In this document: positions 13,181 through 28,700 of the stretch, one piece after another
Position numbering within the stretch: the first letter of the stretch is position 1
How the letters are laid out: the number at the start of each line of letters is the position of its first letter
Assembly (NCBI GenBank): GCA_037013495.1
Contig: CM072810.1
Location: 86,040,449-86,104,448 of the forward strand
Direction of reading: 5' to 3'
Origin: Hippophae tibetana
Lineage: Eukaryota > Streptophyta > Magnoliopsida > Rosales > Elaeagnaceae
DNA length: 64,000 nucleotides
Translations under genes and position numbers: made by a program
Notes under the pieces: generated by a model
Databases searched by the model: none
What the model was told of the DNA's origin: nothing
The model's input: only the letters and a program-made list of their open reading frames with translations

Positions 13181-15930
13181 GAAAGCGATAACCAAATTTA
13201 ATTTCAATACAGTGCATTCCAACATAACCAGAATAACTTATTAATAAGTTAAGAATATTGATGCCATAAATGAGATAAAAATGTATTTTATTTATCTCTT
13301 ATATAAAATAATCAACATAATTTCAAACATTTGTAATTTCGCATTTTAAGACGTAATAAATTCAATTTAAATATATAATAATTACAATGATATAAATTTG
13401 GAGTAATGTTTCCCCCTACTATTCTTTTGTAAAATTGACATTAGAAAAATGTTTAAGCTTTCTTTCCCACTTATTGCTTTTTTCCCTAATGTTTATCATT
13501 ATTTTGTTTTCTTTTTAAGTCTTAATACCCACCACAAGCATATTCATGTGAATTATATTATCTATCTCCACAATGAAAAAAACTGATGGTTAGAGGTGGT
13601 TTTAAACAATATTTGTAACTTCTTGTTACATAGCAAGAAACATTCCTATAGAGGATGAACTTAATATTTTCATTCATATTTCTTTGCTTCTTACTTCTAT
13701 AAAGCGTTTCAAAATTAGATTCTTAGGGGGAAAGCGATAACCAAATTTAATTTCAATACGGTGGATTCCAACATAACCAGAATAACTTATTAATAAGTTA
13801 AGAATATTGATGCCATAAATGAGTTAAAAATGTATATTATTTATCTCTTATATAAAATAATCAACATAATTTCAAACATTTGTAATTTGGCATTTTAAGA
13901 CGTAATAAATTCAATTTAAATATATAATAATTACAATGATATAAAATTTGGCGTAATGTTTCCCCTACTATTCTTTTGTAAAATTGACATTAGAAAATGT
14001 TTAAGCTTTCTTTTCCACTTATTGCTTTTTCCTAATGTTTATCATTATTTTGTTTTGTTTTTAAGTCTTAATAACCACCACAAGCATATTCATGTGAATT
14101 ATATTATCTATCTCCACAATGAAAAAAACTGATGGTTAGAGGTGGTTTTAGACAATATTTGTAACTTCTTGGTACATAGCAAGAAACATTCCTATAGAGG
14201 ATGAGCTTAATATTTCCTTTCATATTTCTTTGCTTCTTACTTCTATAAGGCGTTTCGAAATTAGATTCTTAGGGGGAAAGCGATAACCAAATTGAATTAA
14301 AATACGGTGGATTCCAACATAACCAGAATAACTTATTAATAAGTTAAGAATATTGATGCCATAAATGAGTTAAAAATGTAAATTATTTAGCTCTTATATA
14401 AAATAATCAACAAAATTTCAAACGTTTGTAATTTTCCTTATTAAGACGTAATAAATTCAATTTAAATATATAATAATTATAATGATATAAAATTTGGAGT
14501 AATGTTTCCCCTACTATTCTTTTGTAAAATTAACATTAGAAAATGTTTAAGCTTTCTTTTCCACTTATTGCTTTTTCCTAAGGTTTATCATTATATTGTT
14601 TTCTTTTTAAGTCTTAATACCCACCACAGGCATATTCATGTGAATTATAATATCTATCTTCCTAATGAAAAAAGGTGATTGATGGAGATTGTTTTAGACT
14701 ATATTTGTAACTTCTTGGTACGTAGCAAGAAACATTTCTATAGAGGATGAGCTTAATATTTCCATTCATATTTCTTTGCTTCTTACTTCTATAAGGCGTT
14801 TCGAAATTAGATTCTTACGGGGAAATTGATAACCAAATTTAATTTCAATACAGTGCATTCCAACATAACCAGAATAACTTATTAATAAGTTAAGAATATT
14901 GATGCCATAAATGAGTTAAAAATTTAAATTATTTATCTCTTATATAAAATAATCAACAAAATTTCAAACGTTTGTAATTTGGCATTTTAAGACGTAATAA
15001 GTTCAATTTAAATATATAATAATTACAATGATTAAAATTTGGAGTAATGTTTCCCCTACTATTCTTTTGTAAAATTGACATTAGAAAATGTTTAAGCTTT
15101 CTTTTTCACTTATTGCTTTTTCCTAATGTTTATCATTATTTTGTTTTCTTTTTAAGTCTTAATACCCACCACAAGCATATTCATGTGAATTATATTATCT
15201 ATCTCCACAATGAAAAAAACTGATGGTTAGAGGTGGTTTTAGACAATATTTGTAACTTCTTGGTACATAGCAAGAAACATTCCTATAGAGGATGAACTTA
15301 ATATTTCCATTCATATTTCTTTGCTTCTTACTTCTATAAGGCGTTTCGAAATTAGATTCTTAGGAGGAAAGCGATAACCAAATTTAATTTCAATACAGTG
15401 CATTCCAACATAACCAGAATAACTTATTAATAAGTTAAGAATATTGATGCCATAAATGAGTTAAAAATTTAAATTATTTATCTCTTATATAAAATAATCA
15501 ACAAAATTTCAAACGTTTGTAAGTAGGCATTTTAAGACGTAATAAGTTCAATTTAAATATATAATAATTACAATGATTAAAATTTGGAGTAATGTTTCCC
15601 CTACTATTCTTTTGTAAAATTGACATTAGAAAATGTTTAAGCTTTCTTTTCCACTTATTGCTTTTTCCTAATGTTTATCATTATTTTGTTTTCTTTTTAA
15701 GTCTTAATACCCACCACAAGCATATTCATGTGAATTATATTATCTATCTCCACAATGAAAAAAACTGATGGTTAGAGGTGGTTTTAGACAATATTTGTAA
15801 CTTCTTGGTACATAGCAAGAAACATTCCTATAGAGGATGAACTTAATATTTCCATTCATATTTCTTTGCTTCTTACTTCTATAAGGCGTTTCGAAATTAG
15901 ATTCTTAGGAGGAAAGCGATAACCAAATTT
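13180..15930 (+). repeat. Higher-order block of 5 monomers, copy 2
   Basis: Second copy of the block beginning near 10430. Its first few hundred bases carry an unusual cluster of one-base homopolymer indels not shared by copy 1. Boundaries are approximate. Confidence 0.7.
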
Positions 15931-16904
15931 AATTTCAATACAGTGCATTCCAACATAACCAGAATAACTTATTAATAAGTTAAGAATATTGATGCCATAA
16001 ATGAGTTAAAAATGTAAATTATTTATCTCATATATAAAATAATCAACATAATTTCAAACGTTTGTAAGTAGGCATTTTAAGACGTAATAAATTCCACTTA
16101 AATATATAATAATTACAATTATATAAAATTTGGAGTAATGTTTCCCCTACTATTCTTTTGTAAAATTGACATTAGAAAATGTTTAAGCTTTCTTTTCCAC
16201 TTATTGATTTTTCCTAATGTTTATCATTATTTTGTTTTCTTTTTAAGTCTTAATACCCACCACAAGCATATTCATGTGAATTATATTATCTATCTCCACA
16301 ATGAAAAAAACTGATGGTTAGAGGTGGTTTTAGACAATATTTGTAACTTCTTGGTACATAGCAAGAAACATTCCTATAGAGGATGAACTTAATATTTCCA
16401 TTCATATTTCTTTGCTTCTTACTTCTATAAGGCGTTTCGAAATTAGATTCTTAGGAGGAAAGCGATAACCAAATTTAATTTCAATACAGTGCATTCCAAC
16501 ATAACCAGAATAACTTATTAATAAGTTAAGAATATTGATGCCATAAATGAGTTAAAAATGTAAATTATTTATCTCATATATAAAATAATCAAAATAATTT
16601 CAAACGTTTGTAAGTAGGCATTTTAAGACGTAATAAATTCCACTTAAATATATAATAATTACAATGATATAAAATTTGGAGTAATGTTTCCCCTACTATT
16701 CTTTTGTAAAATTGACATTGGAAAATGTTTAAGCTTTCTTTTCCACTTATTGCTTTTTCCTAATGTTTATCATTATTTTGTTTTCTTTTTAAGTCTTAAT
16801 ACCCACCACAAGCATATTCATGTGAATTATATTATCTATCTCCACAATGAAAAAAGCTAATGGTTGGAGGTGGTTTTAGACAATATTTGTAACTTCTTGG
16901 TACA

Positions 16905-19715
16905 TAGCAAGAAACATTCCTATAGAGGATGAACTTAATATTTCCATTCATATTTCTTTGCTTCTTACTTCTATAAGGCGTTTCGAAATTAGATTCTTAG
17001 GGGGGAAAGCGATAACCAAATTGAATTAAAATACGGTGGATTCCAACATAACCAGAATAACTTATTAATAAGTTAAGAATATTGATGCCATAAATGAGTT
17101 AAAAATGTAAATTATTTAGCTCTTATATAAAATAATCAACAAAATTTCAAACGTTTGTAATTTTCCATTTTAAGACGTAATAAATTCAATTTAAATATAT
17201 AATAATTATAATGATATAAAATTTGGAGTAATGTTTCCCCTACTATTCTTTTGTAAAATTAACATTAGAAAATGTTTAAGCTTTCTTTTCCACTTATTGC
17301 TTTTTCCTAATGTTTATCATTATATTGTTTTCTTTTTAAGTCTTAATACCCACCACAGGCATATTCATGTGAATTATATTATCTATCTTCCTATTGAAAA
17401 AAGGTGATTGATGGAGATTGTTTTAGACTATATTTGTAACTTCTTGGTACGTAGCAAGAAACATTTCTATAAAGGATGAGCTTAATATTTCCTTTCATAT
17501 TTCTTTGCTTCTTACTTCTATAAGGCGTTTCGAAATTAGATTCTTACGGGGAAATTGATAACCAAATTTAATTTCAATACAGTGCATTCCAACATAACGA
17601 GAATAACTTATTAATAAGTTAAGAATATTGATGCCATAAATGAGTTAAAAATTTAAATTATTTATCTCTTATATAAAATAATCAACAAAATTTCAAACTT
17701 TTGTAATTTGGCATTTTAAGACATAATAAGTTCAATTTAAATATATAATAATTACAATGATATAAAATTTGGAGTAATGTTTCCCCTACTATTCTTTTGT
17801 AAAATTGACATTAGAAAATGTTTAAGCTTTCTTTCCCACTTATTCCTTTTTCCTAATGTTTATCATTATTTTGTTTTCTTTTTAAGTCTTAATACCCACC
17901 ACAGGCATATTCATGTGAATTACATTATATCTCTTCCCAATGAAAAAAGGTGATGGATGGAGTTTGTTTTAGACAATATTTTGTTACTTCTTGGTACGTA
18001 GCAAGAAACATTTCTGTAGAGGATGAGCTTAATATTTCCATTGATATTTCTTTGCTTCTTACTTCTATAAGGCGTTTGGAAATTAGATTCTTAGGGGGAA
18101 AGCAATAACCAAATTTAATTTCAATACGGTGGACTCCAACATAACTAGAATGACTTATTAATAAGTTAAGAATATTGATGCCATAAATGAGTTAAAAATG
18201 TAAATTATTTATCTCATATATAAAATAATCAACATAATTTCAAACGTTTGTAAGTAGGCATTTTAAGACGTAATAAGTTCAATTTAAATATATAATAATT
18301 ACAATGATTAAAATTTGGAGTAATGTTTCCCCTACTATTCTTTTGTAAAATTGACATTAGAAAATGTTTAAGCTTTTTTTTCACTTATTGCTTTTTCCTA
18401 ATGTTTATCATTATTTTGTTTTCTTTTTAAGTCTTAATACCCACCACAAGCATATTCATGTGAATTATATTATCTATCTCCACAATGAAAAAAACTGATG
18501 GTTAGAGGTGGTTTTAGACAATATTTGTAACTTCTTGGTACATAGCAAGAAACATTCCTATAGAGGATGAACTTAATATTTCCATTCATATTTCTTTGCT
18601 TCTTACTTCTATAAGGCGTTTCGAAATTAGATTCTTAGGAGGAAAGCGATAACCAAATTTAATTTCAATACAGTGCATTCCAACATAACCAGAATAACTT
18701 ATTAATAAGTTAAGAATATTGATGGCATAAATGAGTTAAAAATGTAAATTATTTATCTCATATATAAAATAATCAACATAATTTCAAACGTTTGTAAGTA
18801 GGCATTTTAAGACGTAATAAATTCCACTTAAATATATAATAATTACAATTATATAAAATTTGGAGTAATGTTTCCCCTACTATTCTTTTGTAAAATTGAC
18901 ATTAGAAAATGTTTAAGCTTTCTTTTCCACTTATTGCTTTTTCCTAATGTTTATCATTATTTTGTTTTCTTTTTAAGTCTTAATACCCACCACAAGCATA
19001 TTCATGTGAATTATATTATCTATCTCCACAATGAAAAAAACTGATGGTTAGAGGTGGTTTTAGACAATATTTGTAACTTCTTGGTACATAGCAAGAAACA
19101 TTCCTATAGAGGATGAACTTAATATTTCCATTCATATTTCTTTACTTCTTACTTCTATAAGGCGTTTCGAAATTAGATTCTTAGGAGGAAAGCGATAACC
19201 AAATTTAATTTCAATACAGTGCATTCCAACATAACCAGAATAATTTATTAATAAGTTAAGAATATTGATGCCATAAATGAGTTAAAAATGTAAATTATTT
19301 ATCTCATATATAAAATAATCAAAATAATTTCAAACGTTTGTAAGTAGGCATTTTAAGACGTAATAAATTCCACTTAAATATATAATAATTACAATGATAT
19401 AAAATTTGGAGTAATGTTTCCCCTACTATTCTTTTGTAAAATTGACATTGGAAAATGTTTAAGCTTTCTTTTCCACTTATTGCTTTTTCCTAATGTTTAT
19501 CATTATTTTGTTTTCTTTTTAAGTCTTAATACCCACCACAAGCATATTCATGTGAATTATATTATCTATCTCCACAATGAAAAAAGCTAATGGTTGGAGG
19601 TGGTTTTAGACAATATTTGTAACTTCTTGGTACATAGCAAGAAACATTCCTATAGAGGATGAACTTAATATTTCCATTCATATTTCTTTGCTTCTTACTT
19701 CTATAAGGCGTTTCG
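16905..19715 (+). repeat. Higher-order block (about 5 monomers) repeated 11 monomers away, copy 1
   Basis: Recurs at 22910-25720, an offset of 6004-6005 bp (11 monomers). Shared private markers are cctattgaaaa (near 17390 and 23395), the ttgatatttc form with tttctgtagagg (near 18040 and 24045), ggtggactcc (18132 and 24137) and gctaatggttgg (19586 and 25590). Confidence 0.75.
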
Positions 19716-21604
19716 AAATTAGATTCTTAGAGGGAAAGCGATAACCAAATTGAATTAAAATACGGTGGATTCCAACATAACCAGAATAACTTATTAATAA
19801 GTTAAGAATATTGATGCCATAAATGAGTTAAAAATGTAAATTATTTAGCTCTTATATAAAATAATCAACAAAATTTCAAACGTTTGTAATTTTCCATTTT
19901 AAGACGTAATAAATTCAATTTAAATATATAATAATTATAATGATATAAAATTTGGAGTAATGTTTCCCCTACTATTCTTTTGTAAAATTAACATTAGAAA
20001 ATGTTTAAGCTTTCTTTTCCACTTATTGCTTTTTCCTAATGTTTATCATTATATTCTTTTCTTTTTAAGTCTTAATACCCACCACAGGCATATTCATGTG
20101 AATTATATTATCTATCTTCCTATTGAAAAAAGGTGATTGATGGAGATTGTTTTAGACTATATTTGTAACTTCTTGGTACGTAGCAAGAAACATTTCTATA
20201 AAGGATGAGCTTAATATTTCCATTCATATTTCTTTGCTTCTTACTTCTATAAGGCGTTTCGAAATTAGATTCTTACGGGGAAATTGATAACCAAATTTAA
20301 TTTCAATACAGTGCATTCCAACATAACGAGAATAACTTATTAATAAGTTAAGAATATTGATGCCATAAATGAGTTAAAAATTTAAATTATTTATCTCTTA
20401 TATAAAATAATCAACAAAATTTCAAACGTTTGTAATTTGGCATTTTAAGACATAATAAGTTCAATTTAAATATATAATAATTACAATGATATAAAATTTG
20501 GAGTAATGTTTCCCCTACTATTCTTTTGTAAAATTGACATTAGAAAATGTTTAAGCTTTCTTTCCCACTTATTGCTTTTTCCTAATGTTTATCATTATTT
20601 TGTTTTCTTTTTAAGTCTTAATACCCACCACAGGCATATTCATGTGAATTATATTATCTATCTTCCTAATGAAAAAAGGTGATTGATGGAGATTGTTTTA
20701 GACTATATTTGTAACTTCTTGGTACGTAGCAAGAAACATTTCTATAGAGGATGAGCTTAATATTTCCATTCATATTTCTTTGCTTCTTACTTCTATAAGG
20801 CGTTTCGAAATTAGATTCTTACGGGGAAATTGATAACCAAATTTAATTTCAATACAGTGCATTCCAATATAACCAGAATAACTTATTAATAAGTTAAGAA
20901 TATTGATGCCATAAATGCGTTAAAAATTTAAATTATTTATCTCTTATATAAAATAATCAACAAAATTTCAAACGTTTGTAATTTGGCATTTTAAGACGTA
21001 ATAAGTTCAATTTAAATATATAATAATTACAATGATATAAAATTTGGAGTAATGTTTCCCCTACTATTCTTCTGTAAAATTGACATTAGAAAATGTTTAA
21101 GCTTTCTTTTCCACTTATTGCTTTTTCCTAATGTTTATCATTATATTGTTTTCTTTTTAAGTCTTAATACCCACCACAGGCATATTCATGTGAATTATAT
21201 TATCTATCTTCATAATGAAAAAAGGTGATTGATGGAGATTGTTTTAGACTATATTTGTAACTTCTTGGTACGTAGCAAGAAACATTTCTATAGAGGATGA
21301 ACTTAATATTTCCATTCATATTTCTTTGCTTCTTACTTCTATAAGGCGTTTGGAAATTAGATTCTTAGGGGGAAAGCGATAACCAAATTGAATTAAAATA
21401 CGGTGGATTCCAACATAACCAGAATAACTTATTAATAAGTTAAGAATATTGATGCCATAAATGAGTTAAAAATTTAAATTATTTATCTCTTATATAAAAT
21501 AATCAACAAAATTTCAAACGTTTGTAATTTGGCATTTTAAGACGTAATAAGTTCAATTTAAATATATAATAATTACAATGATTAAAATTTGGAGTAATGT
21601 TTCC

Positions 21605-22845
21605 CCCTACTATTCTTTTGTAAAATTGACATTAGAAAATGTTTAAGCTTTCTTTTCCACTTATTGCTTTTTCCTAATGTTTATCATTATTTTGTTTTCT
21701 TTTTAAGTCTTAATACCCACCACAAGCATATTCATGTGAATTATATTATCTATCTCCACAATGAAAAAAGCTGATGGTTGGAGGTGGTTTTAGACAATAT
21801 TTATAACTTCTTGGTACATAGCAAGAAACATTCCTATAGAGGATGAACTTAATATTTTCATTCATATTTCTTTGCTTCTTACTTCTATAAGGCGTTTCAA
21901 AATTAGATTCTTAGGAGGAAAGCGATAACCAAATTTAATTTCAATACGGTGGATTCCAACATAACCAGACTAACTTATTAATAAGTTAAGAATATTGATG
22001 CCATAAATGAGTTAAAAATGTAAATTATTTATCTCTTATATAAAATAATCAACAAAATTTCAAACGTTTGTAATTTTCCATTTTAAGACGTAATAAATTC
22101 AATTTAAATATATAATAATTATAATGATATAAAATTTGGAGTAATGTTTCCCCTACTATTCTTTTGTAAAATTAACATTAGAAAATGTTTAAGCTTTCTT
22201 TTCCACTTATAGTTTTTTCCTAATGTTTATCATTATATTGTTTTCTTTTTAAGTCTTAATACCCACCCCGGGCATATTCATGTGAATTATATTATCTATC
22301 TTCATAATGAAAAAAGGTGATTGATGGAGATTGTTTTAGACTATATTTGTAACTTCTTGGTACGTAGCAAGAAACATTTCTATAGAGGATGAGCTTAATA
22401 TTTCCATTCATATTTCTTTGCTTCTTACTTCTATAAGGCGTTTCGAAATTAGATTCTTACGGGGAAATTGATAACCAAATTTAATTTCAATACAGTGCAT
22501 TCCAACATAACCAGAATAACTTATTAATAAGTTAAGAATATTGATGCCATAAATGAGTTAAAAATTTAAATTATTTATCTCTTATATAAAATAATCAACA
22601 AAATTTCAAACGTTTGTAATTTGGCATTTTAAGACGTAATAAGTTCAATTTAAATATATAATAATTACAATGATTAAAATTTGGAGTAATGTTTCCCCTA
22701 CTATTCTTTTGTAAAATTGACATTAGAAAATGTTTAAGCTTTCTTTTCCACTTATTGCTTTTTCCTAATGTTTATCATTATATTGTTTTCTTTTTAAGTC
22801 TTAATACCCACCACAGGCATATTCATGTGAATTATATTATCTATC
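21605..22845 (+). repeat. CCCGGG-bearing variant block, copy 1 of 3
   Basis: A rare monomer variant with acccaccccgggc (here at 22261) and acttatagttttttcc just before it. The same pair of monomers recurs at about 33615-34855 and 45620-46860. The acccaccccg motif starts at 22261, 34271 and 46280, which is 12010 and 12009 bp apart, or 22 monomers each time. Confidence 0.75.
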
Positions 22846-22909
22846 TTCATAATGAAAAAAGGTGATTGATGGAGATTGTTTTAGACTATATTTGTAACTT
22901 CTTGGTACG

Positions 22910-25720
22910 TAGCAAGAAACATTTCTATAGAGGATGAACTTAATATTTCCATTCATATTTCTTTGCTTCTTACTTCTATAAGGCGTTTCGAAATTAGATT
23001 CTTAGGGGGAAAGCGATAACCAAATTGAATTAAAATATGGTGGATTCCAACATAACCAGAATAACTTATTAATAAGTTAAGAATATTGATGCCATAAATG
23101 AGTTAAAAATGTAAATTATTTAGCTCTTATATAAAATAATCAACAAAATTTCAAACGTTTGTAATTTTCCATTTTAAGACGTAATAAATTCAATTTAAAT
23201 ATATAATAATTATAATGATATAAAATTTGGAGTAATGTTTCCCCTACTATTCTTTTGTAAAATTAACATTAGAAAATGTTTAAGCTTTCTTTTCCACTTA
23301 TTGCTTTTTCCTAATGTTTATCATTATATTGTTTTCTTTTTAAGTCTTAATACCCACCACAGGCATATTCATGTGAATTATATTATCTATCTTCCTATTG
23401 AAAAAAGGTGATTGATGGAGATTGTTTTAGACTATATTTGTAACTTCTTGGTACGTAGCAAGAAACATTTCTATAAAGGATGAGCTTAATATTTCCATTC
23501 ATATTTCTTTGCTTCTTACTTCTATAAGGCGTTTCGAAATTAGATTCTTACGGGGAAATTGATAACCAAATTTAATTTCAATACAGTGCATTCCAACATA
23601 ACGAGAATAACTTATTAATAAGTTAAGAATATTGATGCCATAAATGAGTTAAAAATTTAAATTATTTATCTCTTATATAAAATAATCAAGATAATTTCAA
23701 ACCTTTGTAATTTGGCATTTTAAAACGTAATAAATTCAATTTAAATATATAATAATTACAATGATATAAAATTTGGAGTAATGTTTCCCCTACTATTCTT
23801 TTGTAAAATTGACATTAGAAAATGTTTAAGCTTTCTTTCCCACTTATTCCTTTTTCCTAATGTTTATCATTATTTTGTTTTCTTTTTAAGTCTTAATACC
23901 CACCACAGGCATATTCATGTGAATTACATTATATCTCTTCCCAATGAAAAAAGGTGATGGATGGAGTTTGTTTTAGACAATATTTGTTACTTCTTGGTAC
24001 GTAGCAAGAAACATTTCTGTAGAGGATGAGCTTAATATTTCCATTGATATTTCTTTGCTTCTTACTTCTATAAGGCGTTTGGAAATTAGATTCATAGGGG
24101 GAAAGCAATAACCAAATTTAATTTCAATACGGTGGACTCCAACATAACTAGAATAACTTATTAATAAGTTAAGAATATTGATGCCATAAATGAGTTAAAA
24201 ATGTAAATTATTTATCTCATATATAAAATAATCAACATAATTTCAAATGTTTGTAAGTAGGCATTTTAAGACGTAATAAGTTCAATTTAAATATATAATA
24301 ATTACAATGATTAAAATTTGGAGTAATGTTTCCCCTACTATTCTTTTGTAAAATTGACATTAGAAAATGTTTAAGCTTTCTTTTCCACTTATTGCTTTTT
24401 CCTAATGTTTATCATTATTTTGTTTTCTTTTTAAGTCTTAATACCCACCACAAGCATATTCATGTGAATTATATTATCTATCTCCACAATGAAAAAAACT
24501 GATGGTTAGAGGTGGTTTTAGACAATATTTGTAACTTCTTGGTACATAGCAAGAAACATTCCTATAGAGGATGAACTTAATATTTCCATTCATATTTCTT
24601 TGCTTCTTACTTCTATAAGGCGTTTCGAAATTAGATTCTTAGGAGGAAAGCGATAACCAAATTTAATTTCAATACAGTGCATTCCAACATAACCAGAATA
24701 ACTTATTATTAAGTTAAGAATATTGATGCCATAAATGAGTTAAAAATGTAAATTATTTATCTCATATATAAAATAATCAACATAATTTCAAACGTTTGTA
24801 AGTAGGCATTTTAAGACGTAATAAATTCCACTTAAATATATAATAATTACAATTATATAAAATTTGGAGTAATGTTTCCCCTACTATTCTTTTGTAAAAT
24901 TGACATTAGAAAATGTTTAAGCTTTCTTTTCCACTTATTGCTTTTTCCTAATGTTTATCATTATTTTGTTTTCTTTTTAAGTCTTAATACCCACCACAAG
25001 CATATTCATGTGAATTATATTATCTATCTCCACAATGAAAAAAACTGATGGTTAGAGGTGGTTTTAGACAATATTTGTAACTTCTTGGTACATAGCAAGA
25101 AACATTCCTATAGAGGATGAACTTAATATTTCCATTCATATTTCTTTGCTTCTTACTTCTATAAGGCGTTTCGAAATTAGATTCTTAGGAGGAAAGCGAT
25201 AACCAAATTTAATTTCAATACAGTGCATTCCAACATAACCAGAATAACTTATTAATAAGTTAAGAATATATATGCCATAAATGAGTTAAAAATGTAAATT
25301 ATTTATCTCATATATAAAATAATCAAAATAATTTCAAACGTTTGTAAGTAGGCATTTTAAGACGTAATAAATTCCACTTAAATATATAATAATTACAATG
25401 ATATAAAATTTGGAGTAATGTTTCCCCTACTATTCTTTTGTAAAATTGACATGGGAAAATGTTTAAGCTTTCTTTTCCACTTATTGCTTTTTCCTAATGT
25501 TTATCATTATTTTGTTTTCTTTTTAAGTCTTAATACCCACCACAAGCATATTCATGTGAATTATATTATCTATCTCCACAATGAAAAAAGCTAATGGTTG
25601 GAGGTGGTTTTAGACAATATTTGTAACTTCTTGGTACATAGCAAGAAACATTCCTATAGAGGATGAACTTAATATTTCCATTCATATTTCTTTGCTTCTT
25701 ACTTCTATAAGGCGTTTCGA
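22910..25720 (+). repeat. Higher-order block repeated 11 monomers away, copy 2
   Basis: Second copy of the block starting at about 16905, with scattered single-base differences. After about 25720 the next monomer is of a different type from that after 19715, which marks the block edge. Confidence 0.75.
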
Positions 25721-28700
25721 AATTAGATTCTTACGGGGAAATTGATAACCAAATTTAATTTCAATACAGTGCATTCCAACATAACGAGAATAACTTATTA
25801 ATAAGTTAAGAATATTGATGCCATAAATGAGTTAAAAATTTAAATTATTTATCTCTTATATAAAATAATCAACAAAATTTCAAACGTTTGTAATTTGGCA
25901 TTTTAAGACATAATAAGTTCAATTTAAATATATAATAATTACAATGATATAAAATTTGGAGTAATGTTTCCCCTACTATTCTTTTGTAAAATTGACATTA
26001 GAAAATGTTTAAGCTTTCTTTCCCACTTATTGCCTTTTCCTAATGTTTATCATTATTTTGTTTTCTTTTTAAGTCTTAATACCCACCAGAGGCATATTCA
26101 TGTGAATTATATTATCTATCTTCCTAATGAAAAAAGGTGATTGATGGAGATTGTTTTAGACTATATTTGTAACTTCTTGGTACGTAGCAAGAAACATTTC
26201 TGTAGAGGATGAGCTTAATATTTCCATTCATATTTCTTTGCTTCTTACTTCTATAAGGCGTTTCGAAATTAGATTCTTACGGGGAAATTGATAAACAAAT
26301 TTAATTTCAATACAGTGCATTCCAATATAACCAGAATAACTTATTAATAAGTTAAGAATATTGATGCCATAAATGAGTTAAAAATTTAAATTATTTATCT
26401 CTTATATAAAATAATCAACAAAATTTCAAACGTTTGTAATTTGGCATTTTAAGACGTAATAAGTTCAAGTTAAATATATAATAATTACAATGATATAAAA
26501 TTTGGAGTAATGTTTCCCCTACTATTCTTTTGTAAAATTCACATTAGAAAATGTTTAAGCTTTCTTTTCCACTTATTGCTTTTTCCTAATGTTTATCATT
26601 ATATTGTTTTCTTTTTAAGTCTTAATACCCACCACAGGCATATTCATGTGAATTACATTATATCTCTTCCCAATGAAAAAAGGTGATGGATGGAGTTTGT
26701 TTTAGACAATATTTTTTACTTCTTGGTACGTAGCAAAAAACATTTCTGTAGAGGATGAGCTTAATATTTCCATTGATATTTCTTTGCTTCTTACTTCTAT
26801 AAGGCGTTTGGAAATTAGATTCTTTGGGGGAAAGCAATAACCAAATTTAATTTCAATACGGTGGATTCCAACATAACTAGAATAACTTATTAATAAGTTA
26901 AGAATATTGATGCCATAAATGAGTTAAAAATGTAAATTATTTATCTCTTATATAAAATAATCAACATAATTTCAAACATTTGTAATTTGGCATTTTAAGA
27001 CGTAATAAATTCAATTTAAATAAATAATAATTACAATGATATAAAATTTGGAGTAATGTTTCCCCTACTATTCTTTTGTAAAATTGACATTAGAAAATGT
27101 TTAAGCTTTCTTTTCCACTTATTGCTTTTTCCTAATGTTTATCATTATTTTGTTTTCTTTTTAAGTCTTAATACCCACCACAAGCATATTCATGTGAATT
27201 ATATTATCTATCTCCACAATGAAAAAAGCTGATGGTTGGAGGTGGTTTTAGACAATATTTATAACTTCTTGGTACATAGCAAGAAACATTCCTATAGAGG
27301 ATGAACTTAATATTTTCATTCATATTTCTTTGCTTCTTACTTCTATAAGGCGTTTCAAAATTAGATTCTTAGGAGGAAATTGATAACCAAATTGAATTTC
27401 AATACAGTGCATTCCAACATAACGAGAATAACTTATTAATAAGTTAAGAATATTGATGCCATAAATGAGTTAAAAATTTAAATTATTTATCTCTTATATA
27501 AAATAATCAACAAAATTTCAAACGTTTGTAATTTGGCATTTTAAGACATAATAAGTTCAATTTAAATATATAATAATTACAATGATATAAAATTTGGAGT
27601 AATGTTTCCCCTACTATTCTTTTGTAAAATTGACATTAGAAAATGTTTAAGCTTTCTTTCCCACTTATTGCTTTTTCCTAATGTTTATCATTATTTTGTT
27701 TTCTTTTTAAGTCTTAATACCCACCACAGGCATATTCATGTGAATTATATTATCTATCTTCCTAATGAAAAAAGGTGATTGATGGAGATTGTTTTAGACT
27801 ATATTTGTAACTTCTTGGTACGTAGCAAGAAACATTTCTGTAGAGGATGAGCTTAATATTTCCATTCATATTTCTTTGCTTCTTACTTCTATAAGGCGTT
27901 TCGAAATTAGATTCTTACGGGGAAATTGATAACCAAATTTAATTTCAATACAGTGCATTCCAATATAACCAGAATAACTTATTAATAAGTTAAGAATATT
28001 GATGCCATAAATGAGTTAAAAATTTAAATTATTTATCTCTTATATAAAATAATCAACAAAATTTCAAACGTTTGTAATTTGGCATTTTAAGACGTAATAA
28101 GTTCAATTTAAATATATAATAATTACAATGATATAAAATTTGGAGTAATGTTTCCCCTACTATTCTTTTGTAAAATTGACATTAGAAAATGTTTAAGCTT
28201 TCTTTCCCACTTATTGCTTTTTCCTAATGTTTATCATTATTTTGCTTTCTTTTTAAGTCTTAATACCCACCACAGGCATATTCATGTGAATTATATTATC
28301 TATCTTCCTAATGAAAAAAGGTGATTGATGGAGATTGTTTTAGACTATATTTGTAACTTCTTGGTACGTAGCAAGAAACATTTCTGTAGAGGATGAGCTT
28401 AATATTTCCATTCATATTTCTTTGCTTCTTACTTCTATAAGGCATTTCTAAATTAGATTCTTACGGGGAAATTGATAACCAAATTTAATTTCAATACAGT
28501 GCATTCCAATATAACCAGAATAACTTATTAATAAGTTAAGAATATTGATGCCATAAATGAGTTAAAAATTTAAATTATTTATCTCTTATATAAAATAATC
28601 AACAAAATTTCAAACGTTTGTAATTTGGCATTTTAAGACGTAATAAGTTCAATTTAAATATATAATAATTACAATGATATAAAATTTGGAGTAATGTTTC

